Below are positions 1 to 5,547 of a stretch of DNA of 6,871 nucleotides, in pieces. The DNA lies in NCBI GenBank assembly GCA_905236545.1, contig CAJOQO010000239.1:1-6871 (forward strand), read 5' to 3'. The stretch is from an uncultured Lachnospiraceae bacterium (GTDB lineage: Bacteria > Bacillota > Clostridia > Lachnospirales > Lachnospiraceae). The notes under the pieces are model-generated. The model saw only the letters and a program-made list of their open reading frames with translations. It had not been told where the DNA came from and did not search any database. The position numbers and the translations under genes are program-made. Position 1 is the stretch's first letter, and every line of letters starts with the position of its first letter.

Positions 1-59
1 CGCGCATCCGCCTGTGCTTCGCAGCTTCTGTTCCCGGTTGTGGGGCAGTTCCCGCTTCG

Positions 60-134
60 CGGCCACGATCTGTGCTTTGTACTGACGCTTACAGGCAAGC
101 CTGACGCGTCAGGTACAAAGCACAGATCCGGCCG
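60..134. repeat. Long interrupted inverted repeat downstream of dnaN
   Basis: Arms 67-82 (GATCTGTGCTTTGTAC) and 113-128 are perfect 16-bp reverse complements. The stem continues inward as TGACGC (83-88) against GCGTCA (106-111) with one bulged G at 112. It continues outward as CGGCC (60-64) against GGCCG (130-134) across a small internal loop. The total is about 27 paired bases around a 17-base loop, starting 24 bases beyond the dnaN stop. No T-run follows on either strand, so it is not a classical intrinsic terminator, although it could still stop or stabilise the dnaN transcript. It could also be a dispersed intergenic repeat. Positions 1-59 are G/C-rich and show no gene. Confidence 0.75.
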
Positions 135-157
135 TGAATAGTAACTTTGAAATGACA

Positions 158-1258
158 CTATACGAAATTTACCGGCAGCACCATGTAGATATACGACTGC
201 GCCTCATCCCTGATAAAACACGGCGCCTTTGAATTCAGGAAATAGATCAGAATCTCATCACTGTCGATCACCCGGAGCACATCAAGGATAAACTTCGGGT
301 TGAACCCGATCTTAAGCTCCTTTCCCTCCATTTCGATCTCCACGTCATCAGACATCGATCCGACCGGCGATACGATCTTCATGTTCATTACATCCTGCCC
401 GATCGTAAAGACCAGCGGCCTCTTGTCCGCCTCACTGGTAAAGAGAAGCGCCCTGTCGACCGCGCTGGAGAGCGCAGTTTTACTGACCGTTATCTTCGTC
501 TCGAAGTCATTCGACAACATCTGATCCACGCGGAAATAAGTGCCTTCGATCAGGCGGGATACGACCGTTGTTCCGTCCATCTCGAACAGCACGTGATTCT
601 TTGTAAAATACAGACTGACCTCATCCTCCATCTCACCGGTCAGGATCTTCCCGATTTCATTCATCGTCTTTCCCGGGATGATCACTTCACGGTTTTCATA
701 GTCCGTATCCAGAAGCAGCCTGCGGATCGCGATACGGTGTCCGTCCAGTCCTACCAGGCGGATCTCATTCTCACGAATCTGCAGATACTCTCCTGTCATG
801 ATCTTATTCGAGTCATTCGGAGAGATGGAAAAGATCGTCTGGCGGATCATTTCACGGAGCTGAAACTGTGTCAGTACAACCGGAGCCTTTCGGTCGATCG
901 GTGGAAGCGGACTGAATTCCGCAGTATCCTTCCCTGTTATGTGGAAGACGGAATTCTCGCAGGAGATGACCGCCTGCAGATCACTGCCGACCTCGATCGT
1001 GACATCATTTTCCGGCATCTTGCGGATAATCTCTGAAAACATCCTGGCATCCAGGCAGATCAGGCCTCTTTCCTCGATCAGACCATTCACTGTCGTCTCG
1101 ATTCCAAGTTCCATATCATTGGCAGTAAAATGAATGGTATCCACTGTCGCATCGATCAGGATGCAATAAAGAATACTCATGGTTGTTCTGGAAGGAACTG
1201 CTCTCAGGACGATTCCCAGAGATTTCATCAGTTCCTGTTTTTGCGCAACGATCTTCAT
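158..1258 (-). CDS. dnaN: DNA polymerase III beta subunit (sliding clamp)
   Basis: This encodes the 366-residue beta clamp, a homodimeric ring that encircles DNA and tethers the replicative polymerase, and that also serves as a docking site for repair and regulatory proteins in the cytoplasm. The length is normal for the family and fits three tandem clamp folds (about 1-125, 126-245 and 246-366). The N-terminus (MKIVAQKQELMKSLGIVLRA) and the C-terminus ending MVLPVNFV are family-like, and a segment near 170-185 reads LVGLDGHRIAIRR, a conserved clamp stretch. The start is supported by a GGGAGG ribosome binding site (1268-1273 on the complementary strand) 9 bases before the ATG. It lies downstream of dnaA on the same strand across a 312-base origin gap. 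I found no clear promoter of its own, so co-transcription with dnaA is likely (inference). Confidence 0.97.
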   Translation of the reverse strand: MKIVAQKQELMKSLGIVLRAVPSRTTMSILYCILIDATVDTIHFTANDMELGIETTVNGLIEERGLICLDARMFSEIIRKMPENDVTIEVGSDLQAVISCENSVFHITGKDTAEFSPLPPIDRKAPVVLTQFQLREMIRQTIFSISPNDSNKIMTGEYLQIRENEIRLVGLDGHRIAIRRLLLDTDYENREVIIPGKTMNEIGKILTGEMEDEVSLYFTKNHVLFEMDGTTVVSRLIEGTYFRVDQMLSNDFETKITVSKTALSSAVDRALLFTSEADKRPLVFTIGQDVMNMKIVSPVGSMSDDVEIEMEGKELKIGFNPKFILDVLRVIDSDEILIYFLNSKAPCFIRDEAQSYIYMVLPVNFV

Positions 1259-1280
1259 AATGACAGGCCTCCCAACGGCG

Positions 1281-1320
1281 TAAACAAATAAATAAAATAA
1301 AAACCCTTCTTCTTCTTCTT
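1281..1320. other. Candidate DNA unwinding element: A/T tract plus (AAG)5
   Basis: Positions 1281-1303 are 23 bases of almost pure A/T (TAAACAAATAAATAAAATAA and on). They are followed by five perfect CTT triplets at 1306-1320, which read AAG x5 on the dnaA/dnaN coding strand. Six bases separate this from the DnaA-box pair at 1327-1343. The order box pair, triplet repeat, A/T tract, dnaN is the layout known for the Bacillus-type basal unwinding module. The triplet sequence and its polarity do not match the published DnaA-trio (see findings), so its function is inferred from position only. Confidence 0.5.
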
Positions 1321-1326
1321 AATGGC

Positions 1327-1343
1327 TGTGGATTGGTGGATAT
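1327..1343 (-). promoter_or_regulatory. Pair of DnaA-box-like sites near dnaN
   Basis: TGTGGATTG (1327-1335, complement CAATCCACA) and GGTGGATAT (1335-1343, complement ATATCCACC) each keep the TCCAC core of the DnaA box consensus TTATCCACA, with two mismatches each. They are in the same orientation and share one base, so they are offset by 8 bp. This is the same geometry as the stronger pair at 1531-1547. They sit directly beside the triplet and A/T tract, where initiator loading would be expected. Confidence 0.55.
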
Positions 1344-1530
1344 TCCCTTCCGGGCCTTATGCCAGGCGGTTTTTCTGTCCGGAAAAACAGTTGAGAAGCC
1401 TGATTGTTCAGACAGGAAAACGCAGGTTCTTTCCACATCCGGTGATACGGGGCACGAAGGATCGAATCTCCGGTTTTCGTTCTGATCCGGATGATTGCTG
1501 CCGTATCCACGCCCATTCACTTGTTTAATC

Positions 1531-1559
1531 TGTGGATAAGTGGATAATCCGGTGGAAAA
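1531..1559 (-). promoter_or_regulatory. DnaA-box cluster just downstream of dnaA
   Basis: TGTGGATAA (1531-1539) is a perfect complement of the consensus TTATCCACA. AGTGGATAA (1539-1547) has one mismatch, and GGTGGAAAA (1551-1559, complement TTTTCCACC) is one base from the TTTTCCACA variant. All three point the same way, with the first two offset by only 8 bp. The cluster begins 11 bases from the dnaA stop codon. It probably nucleates DnaA binding in this half of the origin (inference from consensus and position). Confidence 0.85.
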
Positions 1560-1570
1560 ACAGGGATCAT

Positions 1571-2956
1571 TCAATCGGAAGGATTGATCTTATTCTTCAG
1601 GACATCGATCGTACGGCGGATATCTTCGTACTGCTTTATGTCATTGTCAACCTTCTCGATTCCATGCATGATGGTGGAATGATCTCTCTTTCCAAGGACA
1701 TCTCCGATGGAATGCAGGGAGAGATTGGTCATGTTCCGGCAAAGGTACATCGCCATATGCCTGGGCTGCACAATCTCAGAATTACGCTTGGAACCCTTCA
1801 GGTCCTGTACGGATAGATTGAAATGCTCCGCCACCGTACTGATGATCAGGTCTGCGGTGATCTCCCTCTTATGATCGGGGGAAATGAACTCCTTCAGCGC
1901 ATTTTCCGCAAGCTCAGGTGTGATTTCCCTGTTTTCGACACGGCTGAGCGCAATCAGTTTTGTCAGCGCTCCCTCCAGTTCCCGGATATTGGAGCGGATA
2001 TTGGATGCGATGTACTGCAGCACGTCATTGCTGATCAGGTAATGCTCCGTTTCCGCTTTCTTCTGAAGGATCGCCATCCGGGTTTCATAATCGGGGATCT
2101 GGATGTCCGCAAGAAGACCGGAAGCAAACCTTGTCTTCAGCCGTTCGTCCAGCGTATCGAACTCCTTCGGCGGACGGTCAGAGGAGATGATGATCTGCTT
2201 TTCCCTCCCGATCAGGTCATTAAAGGTATGAAAGAATTCCTCCTGCGTAGATTCCTTTCCTATTATAAACTGGATATCGTCGATCAGCAGCACGTCGATA
2301 TTGCGGTAGCGGTGCCTGAATGAAGTAATCAGGGAAATATTGCTGGAGTTTCTGAGCGCATCGATCAGCTGATTCGTAAATGTCTCGGAGGAGACGTAAC
2401 AGACTGACTTTTCCGGCTGTGTCATGATAATATGAGCGGCGATCGCGTTCATCAGGTGCGTCTTTCCCAGTCCCGGTCCTCCGTAGATAAAAAGAGGATT
2501 GTACATCCTGCCTGGTGATTCCGCGACCGCGACAGCAGCCGAGTGGGCAAACTTGTTATTCGATCCCACAACGAAGTTTTCAAAGGTATACTTCGGATTC
2601 AATCCCGCGTCGTGAAGCGTCATATTGAGCTTTGCATCGATTCCGGGAATCTCTACTTTTGCTTTTCTGGTGTTCCTGAGTTCTTCTTCCTTCGCATCCT
2701 CCGGCAGGATGAATCCGATTTCATATTCAGTTCCGGTGATCTCGGCAACCGCAACTTTAAGAGGATAAAGATACTTCTTCGTGATATAATCGATCCCCAT
2801 CTGGCCGGTGGTTACAAGAATCACGACAGTATTGTCTCTCACATCGTGAATACTCAGAGGTTCCAGCCATGTGCGGAAAGCGACATCCGTAACGTCGAAT
2901 TCTGTCTTTACGCTGTGAAGAATCTCCCTCCATGTTTCCGTACTGATCTCTAGCAT
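1571..2956 (-). CDS. dnaA: Chromosomal replication initiator protein DnaA
   Basis: This encodes the AAA+ ATPase that binds DnaA boxes, unwinds the origin and recruits helicase. With the ATG at 2956 it has 461 residues, a normal length. Domain I spans about 1-80 and a short linker runs to about 115. The AAA+ core has Walker A GGPGLGKT (159-166), Walker B LLIDD (223-227), sensor I ISSDR (257-261), an arginine-finger region ERLKTRF (271-277) and sensor II NIRELEG (323-329). The DNA-binding domain holds PRHMAMYLCR (398-407) and the DnaA signature GKRDHSTIMHG (422-432). The frame stays open upstream to an ATG at 3145, but the dnaA promoter lies inside that stretch and family N-termini begin at MLEIS, so 2956 is preferred. 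The best ribosome binding site, AGGAG (complement at 2971-2975), is 14 bases away, which is unusually far. Box 3065-3073 upstream suggests autoregulation. Confidence 0.97.
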   Translation of the reverse strand: MLEISTETWREILHSVKTEFDVTDVAFRTWLEPLSIHDVRDNTVVILVTTGQMGIDYITKKYLYPLKVAVAEITGTEYEIGFILPEDAKEEELRNTRKAKVEIPGIDAKLNMTLHDAGLNPKYTFENFVVGSNNKFAHSAAVAVAESPGRMYNPLFIYGGPGLGKTHLMNAIAAHIIMTQPEKSVCYVSSETFTNQLIDALRNSSNISLITSFRHRYRNIDVLLIDDIQFIIGKESTQEEFFHTFNDLIGREKQIIISSDRPPKEFDTLDERLKTRFASGLLADIQIPDYETRMAILQKKAETEHYLISNDVLQYIASNIRSNIRELEGALTKLIALSRVENREITPELAENALKEFISPDHKREITADLIISTVAEHFNLSVQDLKGSKRNSEIVQPRHMAMYLCRNMTNLSLHSIGDVLGKRDHSTIMHGIEKVDNDIKQYEDIRRTIDVLKNKINPSD

Positions 2957-3017
2957 ATCTGTTCTTGATACTCCTGTTCCCCATACTGCTCTCTTCCAAA
3001 AGACTGAATCAAAGTAC

Positions 3018-3046
3018 ATAATAGAATAAAACAACCTGTTTTTCAA
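3018..3046 (-). promoter_or_regulatory. dnaA promoter (sigma-A type)
   Basis: On the minus strand, -35 TTGAAA (complement of 3041-3046) and -10 TATTAT (complement of 3018-3023) are separated by exactly 17 bases. Each hexamer differs from consensus by one or two bases. Transcription would start near 3011, giving a leader of about 55 bases before the dnaA ATG at 2956. This placement rules out the upstream in-frame ATGs at 3145 and 3019 as starts for transcripts from this promoter. The consensus DnaA box at 3065-3073 lies 18 bases beyond the -35. Confidence 0.8.
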
Positions 3047-3064
3047 TCGAGCCCAAAATGCCTG

Positions 3065-3073
3065 TGTGGATAA
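3065..3073 (-). promoter_or_regulatory. Consensus DnaA box upstream of dnaA promoter
   Basis: TGTGGATAA is the exact complement of TTATCCACA. It stands alone, 64 bases from the start of the next array, and close behind the dnaA -35 element. That suits feedback control of dnaA by its own product (inference); it may also be part of the origin. Confidence 0.85.
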
Positions 3074-3137
3074 GTGGAGCGCCGGAAAATGCCGCTTTTC
3101 AAGGGTATTTTGCTGGTTATCCTCTTTTGTTACAGGG

Positions 3138-3193
3138 TTATGCACCTATTTATCCACCGGTTTATCCCTTAAAGTGGATAAAATGGTGGACAA
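3138..3193. other. oriC: Regularly spaced DnaA-box array (second oriC half)
   Basis: Five box-like 9-mers start at 3138 (TTATGCACC), 3150 (TTATCCACC), 3162 (TTATCCCTT), 3173 (AGTGGATAA) and 3185 (GGTGGACAA), that is every 11-12 bp. The first three read forward and the last two reverse. The four boxes from 3150 to 3193 are arranged symmetrically about 3171/3172, with inner arms TTTATCC/GGATAAA and outer arms CCACC/GGTGG. A weaker TTATCCTCT precedes them at 3117. The array ends 9 bases before the rpmH -35. Together with the dnaA-dnaN gap it makes a bipartite origin flanking dnaA, as known in Bacillus-type chromosomes. Confidence 0.8.
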
Positions 3194-3202
3194 GTTTTTA
3201 TC

Positions 3203-3231
3203 TTGACTGAGGCAGTGCTTATGCATATAAT
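3203..3231 (+). promoter_or_regulatory. rpmH promoter (strong sigma-A type)
   Basis: TTGACT (3203-3208), a 17-base spacer and a perfect TATAAT (3226-3231) make a near-consensus housekeeping promoter. Transcription should start near 3238 and leave a 78-base leader before rpmH. This is the strongest promoter match in the window and fits a ribosomal-protein gene. DnaA bound to the array ending at 3193 would sit just upstream and could influence it (inference). Confidence 0.88.
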
Positions 3232-3315
3232 TGTAACGATGTTTTCTCGAAAAATGGCGGGATGATAGAAACCCATGAGAGATAGAGATCTGGGAGTAAA
3301 GGGGGTGTTTGACAG

Positions 3316-3450
3316 ATGAAGATGACGTTTCAGCCGAAGAAGAGGCAGAGATCGAAAGTCCATGGCTTCCGTGCAAGGATGAGCACAAAGGGCGGCAGAA
3401 AGGTTCTCCAGGCCAGAAGAGCCAAGGGAAGAAAAGTCCTTTCCGCTTAA
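3316..3450 (+). CDS. rpmH: 50S ribosomal protein L34
   Basis: This encodes a 44-residue, strongly basic protein, L34 of the large ribosomal subunit, which binds 23S rRNA. The sequence begins [20 protein letters not shown] and ends KGRKVLSA. It contains the family pattern FQPKxRxRxKxHGFRxRMxTKxGRxVLxxRRxKGRxxLSA almost without deviation, and 44 residues is the standard length. The start is supported by a strong ribosome binding site, AAAGGGGGTG (3298-3307), 8 bases upstream. It is the first gene on the right arm, divergent from dnaA, with its own promoter and, unusually close behind it, its own intrinsic terminator that limits transcription into rnpA. Confidence 0.98.
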   Translation: MKMTFQPKKRQRSKVHGFRARMSTKGGRKVLQARRAKGRKVLSA

Positions 3451-3474
3451 GCTTTCCGTATAAGAATGGTTAAG

Positions 3475-3509
3475 GAGAGTTTCGAGGCATCTTTCGAAAC
3501 TCTCTTTTT
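3475..3509 (+). terminator. Intrinsic terminator between rpmH and rnpA
   Basis: A perfect 11-bp stem, GAGAGTTTCGA (3475-3485) with TCGAAACTCTC (3494-3504), has an 8-base loop and is followed at once by TTTTT (3505-3509). This has the form of a rho-independent terminator, 24 bases after the rpmH stop. It probably keeps rpmH mRNA far above rnpA mRNA, with rnpA fed by read-through, as I see no convincing promoter in 3510-3592. A 6-bp hairpin, TGTTAC/GTAACA (3523-3528 with 3537-3542), in that gap has no clear role. Confidence 0.88.
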
Positions 3510-3592
3510 ATCATGATCAGATTGTTACCGTGAATCGTAACATCGGACTTCAGGATCCGTATCGAACGTAATTGACTTTTTGCGAGTGAATC

Positions 3593-3985
3593 ATGAAGTA
3601 TTCAGATAGTTTAAAAAAGACCAGAGATTTTTCCGTCGTCTATCAGAGGGGAAGATCCGTCGCGAACCGGACGCTGGTTCTGTATGTGCTCAGGAGAAAG
3701 GGCGCTGATACAAACCGTGTTGGAATATCGGTGAGCAGAAAGGTCGGCAACAGCGTCGTCCGCCATCATTTGACAAGACTTGTCAGAGAAAGCTACAGGC
3801 TTCACGAATTGGAATTCGACAGAGGGTTAGACCTGATTATACTGGTCAGACCGGGCGCGAAAGAAAGTGATTTCTTTACGATTGAACGCGCGCTGCTCTC
3901 CCTGGGGAAAAGAGCAGAAATCACAGATCATAACACGGAGAAGGGAGATGGTCATGAAAAAGATCATGCTGTGGTCGATTCGTAA
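3593..3985 (+). CDS. rnpA: Ribonuclease P protein component
   Basis: This is the small basic protein subunit that binds RNase P RNA and helps it recognise the 5' leader of pre-tRNA. It has 130 residues. The start MKYSDSLKKTRDFSVVYQRG, the core NRVGISVSRKVGNSVVRHHL (41-60) and the RNR-type helix TRLVRESYRL (61-70) are diagnostic, followed by GLDLIILVRPGA (78-89). The last 20 residues or so, from 111, are hydrophilic and go beyond the usual end of the fold; this part contains the yidD ribosome binding site and overlaps the yidD start by 32 bases. The ribosome binding site for rnpA itself is weak (GCGAGTG at 3582-3588, no good AGGAGG core), so low translation is likely. Expression probably depends on read-through of the rpmH terminator. 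Confidence 0.96.
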   Translation: MKYSDSLKKTRDFSVVYQRGRSVANRTLVLYVLRRKGADTNRVGISVSRKVGNSVVRHHLTRLVRESYRLHELEFDRGLDLIILVRPGAKESDFFTIERALLSLGKRAEITDHNTEKGDGHEKDHAVVDS

Positions 3986-4163
3986 TTACCAGAAATATCT
4001 TTCTCCGCTGAAGACTACCCGCTGCCCCTATTATCCGACCTGCAGCAATTATGCGCTTCAGGCGGTGGAAAAATATGGAGCGCTGAAGGGCAGTATACTT
4101 GCCGGATGGCGTCTTGTACGATGCAATCCTTTTTCACACGGAGGATACGATCCGGTACCCTGA
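3954..4163 (+). CDS. yidD: Membrane protein insertion efficiency factor YidD
   Basis: This small membrane-associated protein assists insertion of membrane proteins, probably with YidC. With the ATG at 3954 it has 69 residues. Family marks are an amphipathic N-terminus (MKKIMLWSIRNYQKYLSPLK), the RCPYYPTCSNYA motif (23-34), GALKGSILAGWRLVRCNPF (42-60) and the terminal GGYDPVP. Cysteines are at 24, 30 and 57. The ATG at 3954 has AAGGGAG 6 bases upstream; an alternative ATG at 3948 (adding MV) would use GGAG at 3937-3940. It overlaps the end of rnpA by 32 bases in another frame, so translation is probably coupled. The stop TGA directly follows CCC and is followed by a 32-codon open reading in the +1 frame that ends in the yidC start (separate entry). 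Confidence 0.95.
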   Translation: MKKIMLWSIRNYQKYLSPLKTTRCPYYPTCSNYALQAVEKYGALKGSILAGWRLVRCNPFSHGGYDPVP

Positions 4164-4260
4164 CGGTGAAGATTCAGAAGCTGATCATCCGGATCTTCCG
4201 GCTGCAGAATCTGAGTCACAGCCATTACACCTTAGTACAATTATGAGGAAAGACAAATGA
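4162..4260 (+). other. Open +1-frame acidic tail after the yidD stop
   Basis: Skipping one T at 4161 turns CCC-TGA-C into CCC/GAC and opens 32 codons, beginning DGEDSEADHPDLPAAESESQ. They run without a stop to a TGA at 4258-4260 that shares the ATGA with the yidC start codon. Eight of the first 20 residues are Asp or Glu. The tail could be a remnant of a longer YidD, the product of +1 frameshifting, or the result of a one-base sequencing error. Without it, 4164-4256 is simply a 93-base spacer carrying the yidC ribosome binding site (GAGGAA, 4245-4250). Confidence 0.45.
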
Positions 4261-5501
4261 GTTTACTTACCAAAAGCGGCGGAATCCTCGGACCGATCGC
4301 TACGGTGCTCGGATATGTTATGACGGGAATCTTTGCGGTACTCGTTGCGATGAATATTCCGAACATCGGTCTTTCGATCGTATTGTTTACGATCGTTATC
4401 TACATGGTCATGTTTCCGCTGACCTACCGTCAGCAGAAGTTTTCAAGGATGACTCCGCTCATGAACCCCGAGCTGAACGCGATCCGCGAGAAGTATAAAG
4501 GGAAGAGCGACCAGGCATCCGTGCAGCGAATGAATCAGGAGACGCAGCAGATCTACGCCAAATATGGTGTCAATCCTGCCGGATCCTGCATACAGCTTGT
4601 GGTTCAGATGCTGATTCTGTTTCCGCTGTACCGTGTCATCATGAATGTCCCGGCTTATGTCGAACAGGTGAAGGATGTCTTCACGGAGCTTGCTTCCAAA
4701 CTCCTCACAACAGCCGGTGCGGAAAAATACCTGACTGGAATTGCATCCTCCATACAGGCGACTACGATCACAAAGGAATTCACACAGAATACGATCATCG
4801 ATACGCTCTATAAGTTCCGTCCCGATAACTGGACAGCGCTTGCGAAACAGTTTCCCGATCTGTCTGATGTCATTTCAAAGACGGAGAAGACGATCGGAGC
4901 AATGAATAATTTCCTGGGTCTGAATATCGCCAATACGCCGATGAATTATATCAAGGAGCATGCTTCGGTATGGTTCGTGATCGGCGCGATCCTGGTTCCC
5001 GTGCTCGCGGCTCTGACACAGTGGGTTTCCGTCAAGGTTTCCATGGCAGGCAATCCGCAGGCGGAAGGTTCCGATCAGATGGCCGGAACCATGAAGATGA
5101 TGAATAACATCATGCCTCTCATGTCAGCCTTTTTCTGCCTGACGCTTCCTGTAGGTATGGGTATCTACTGGATCATGTCAGCCGTTGTCAGAATGGTACA
5201 GACCATCTTTATCAACCGGATGCTTGAAAAGCAGGATATGGAAGAGATTCTCCGTAAGAATATGGAGAAGAACAAGAAAAAGATGGAGAAAAAAGCCGGC
5301 GTGACAGGAAATCAGATTGCGCAGAACGCAGCGATCAATACCAGGAAGGTGGAAACCACCAGCCGCGCGAAGAGGATGGCGAATGCATCGACCGGACTGG
5401 ATGAGAGTGCTGTGACCAGAAAAGGAAATGTGCGTCCCGGATCTCTTGCCGAAAAGGCAAATATGGTTGCAGATTACAATGAGAAGCACCGGAAAAAATA
5501 A
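4257..5501 (+). CDS. yidC: Membrane protein insertase YidC (Oxa1/SpoIIIJ family)
   Basis: This protein inserts membrane proteins into the cytoplasmic membrane, alone or with SecYEG. It has 414 residues. An amphipathic or membrane segment at about 9-31 is followed by TM1 at 38-57, a cytoplasmic helical hairpin at 60-108 (RQQKFSRMTPLMNPELNAIR), TM2 at 111-130, a long outer loop at 131-235, and TM3 to TM5 at about 237-256, 283-300 and 302-320. The last 90 residues are lysine-rich (MEKNKKKMEKK), a ribosome-contacting type of tail. There is no lipobox cysteine, unlike Bacillus SpoIIIJ. In TM1 the motif TIVIYMVMFPLT places Tyr49 where E. coli YidC has Arg366 (TFIVRGIMYPLT). The start is supported by GAGGAA 6 bases upstream. 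It follows yidD and precedes jag by 46 bases, the usual operon. Confidence 0.96.
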   Translation: MSLLTKSGGILGPIATVLGYVMTGIFAVLVAMNIPNIGLSIVLFTIVIYMVMFPLTYRQQKFSRMTPLMNPELNAIREKYKGKSDQASVQRMNQETQQIYAKYGVNPAGSCIQLVVQMLILFPLYRVIMNVPAYVEQVKDVFTELASKLLTTAGAEKYLTGIASSIQATTITKEFTQNTIIDTLYKFRPDNWTALAKQFPDLSDVISKTEKTIGAMNNFLGLNIANTPMNYIKEHASVWFVIGAILVPVLAALTQWVSVKVSMAGNPQAEGSDQMAGTMKMMNNIMPLMSAFFCLTLPVGMGIYWIMSAVVRMVQTIFINRMLEKQDMEEILRKNMEKNKKKMEKKAGVTGNQIAQNAAINTRKVETTSRAKRMANASTGLDESAVTRKGNVRPGSLAEKANMVADYNEKHRKK

Positions 5502-5547
5502 TCCGGAAGTCAGGAAATCAGGAAAGAAGCTTGGAGGAGAATGATCC

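Larger units (their letters stand above)
1259..1570. other. oriC: Origin region between dnaA and dnaN (oriC half)
   Basis: This 312-base non-coding gap lies between the dnaA stop and the dnaN start. Near dnaA it holds a cluster of DnaA-box-like 9-mers, in the middle one weaker match (CTTTCCACA, 1429-1437), and near dnaN a second pair followed by an (AAG)5 tract and an A/T tract. A 7-bp hairpin, GTTTTTC/GAAAAAC (1369-1375 with 1382-1388, 6-base loop), lies in the middle and has no obvious role. In bipartite Firmicute origins this gap normally contains the unwinding region, and the box-then-A/T order toward dnaN matches that. The origin assignment rests on gene context plus boxes; GC-skew inversion was not computed. 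Confidence 0.85.

Noticed and set aside
593..1036. 147-codon open frame antisense to dnaN
   Set aside because: It is fully inside dnaN, without a ribosome binding site or family features.
1116..1574. Open frames across the dnaA-dnaN gap
   Set aside because: The gap holds DnaA boxes, an A/T tract and a triplet repeat. The frames have no ribosome binding site and give no protein-like sequence.
1823..2323. 166-codon open frame antisense to dnaA
   Set aside because: It covers the conserved AAA+ region on the opposite strand, with no start signal and no recognisable protein.
3572..3600. TTGACT before rnpA as a promoter -35
   Set aside because: The matching -10 would lie inside the rnpA start region and reads GAAGTA, so the promoter is unsupported.
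4213..4241. TACAAT before yidC as a promoter -10
   Set aside because: The hexamer at the right distance upstream is GAGTCA, a poor -35. The gene is more likely read from the operon transcript.
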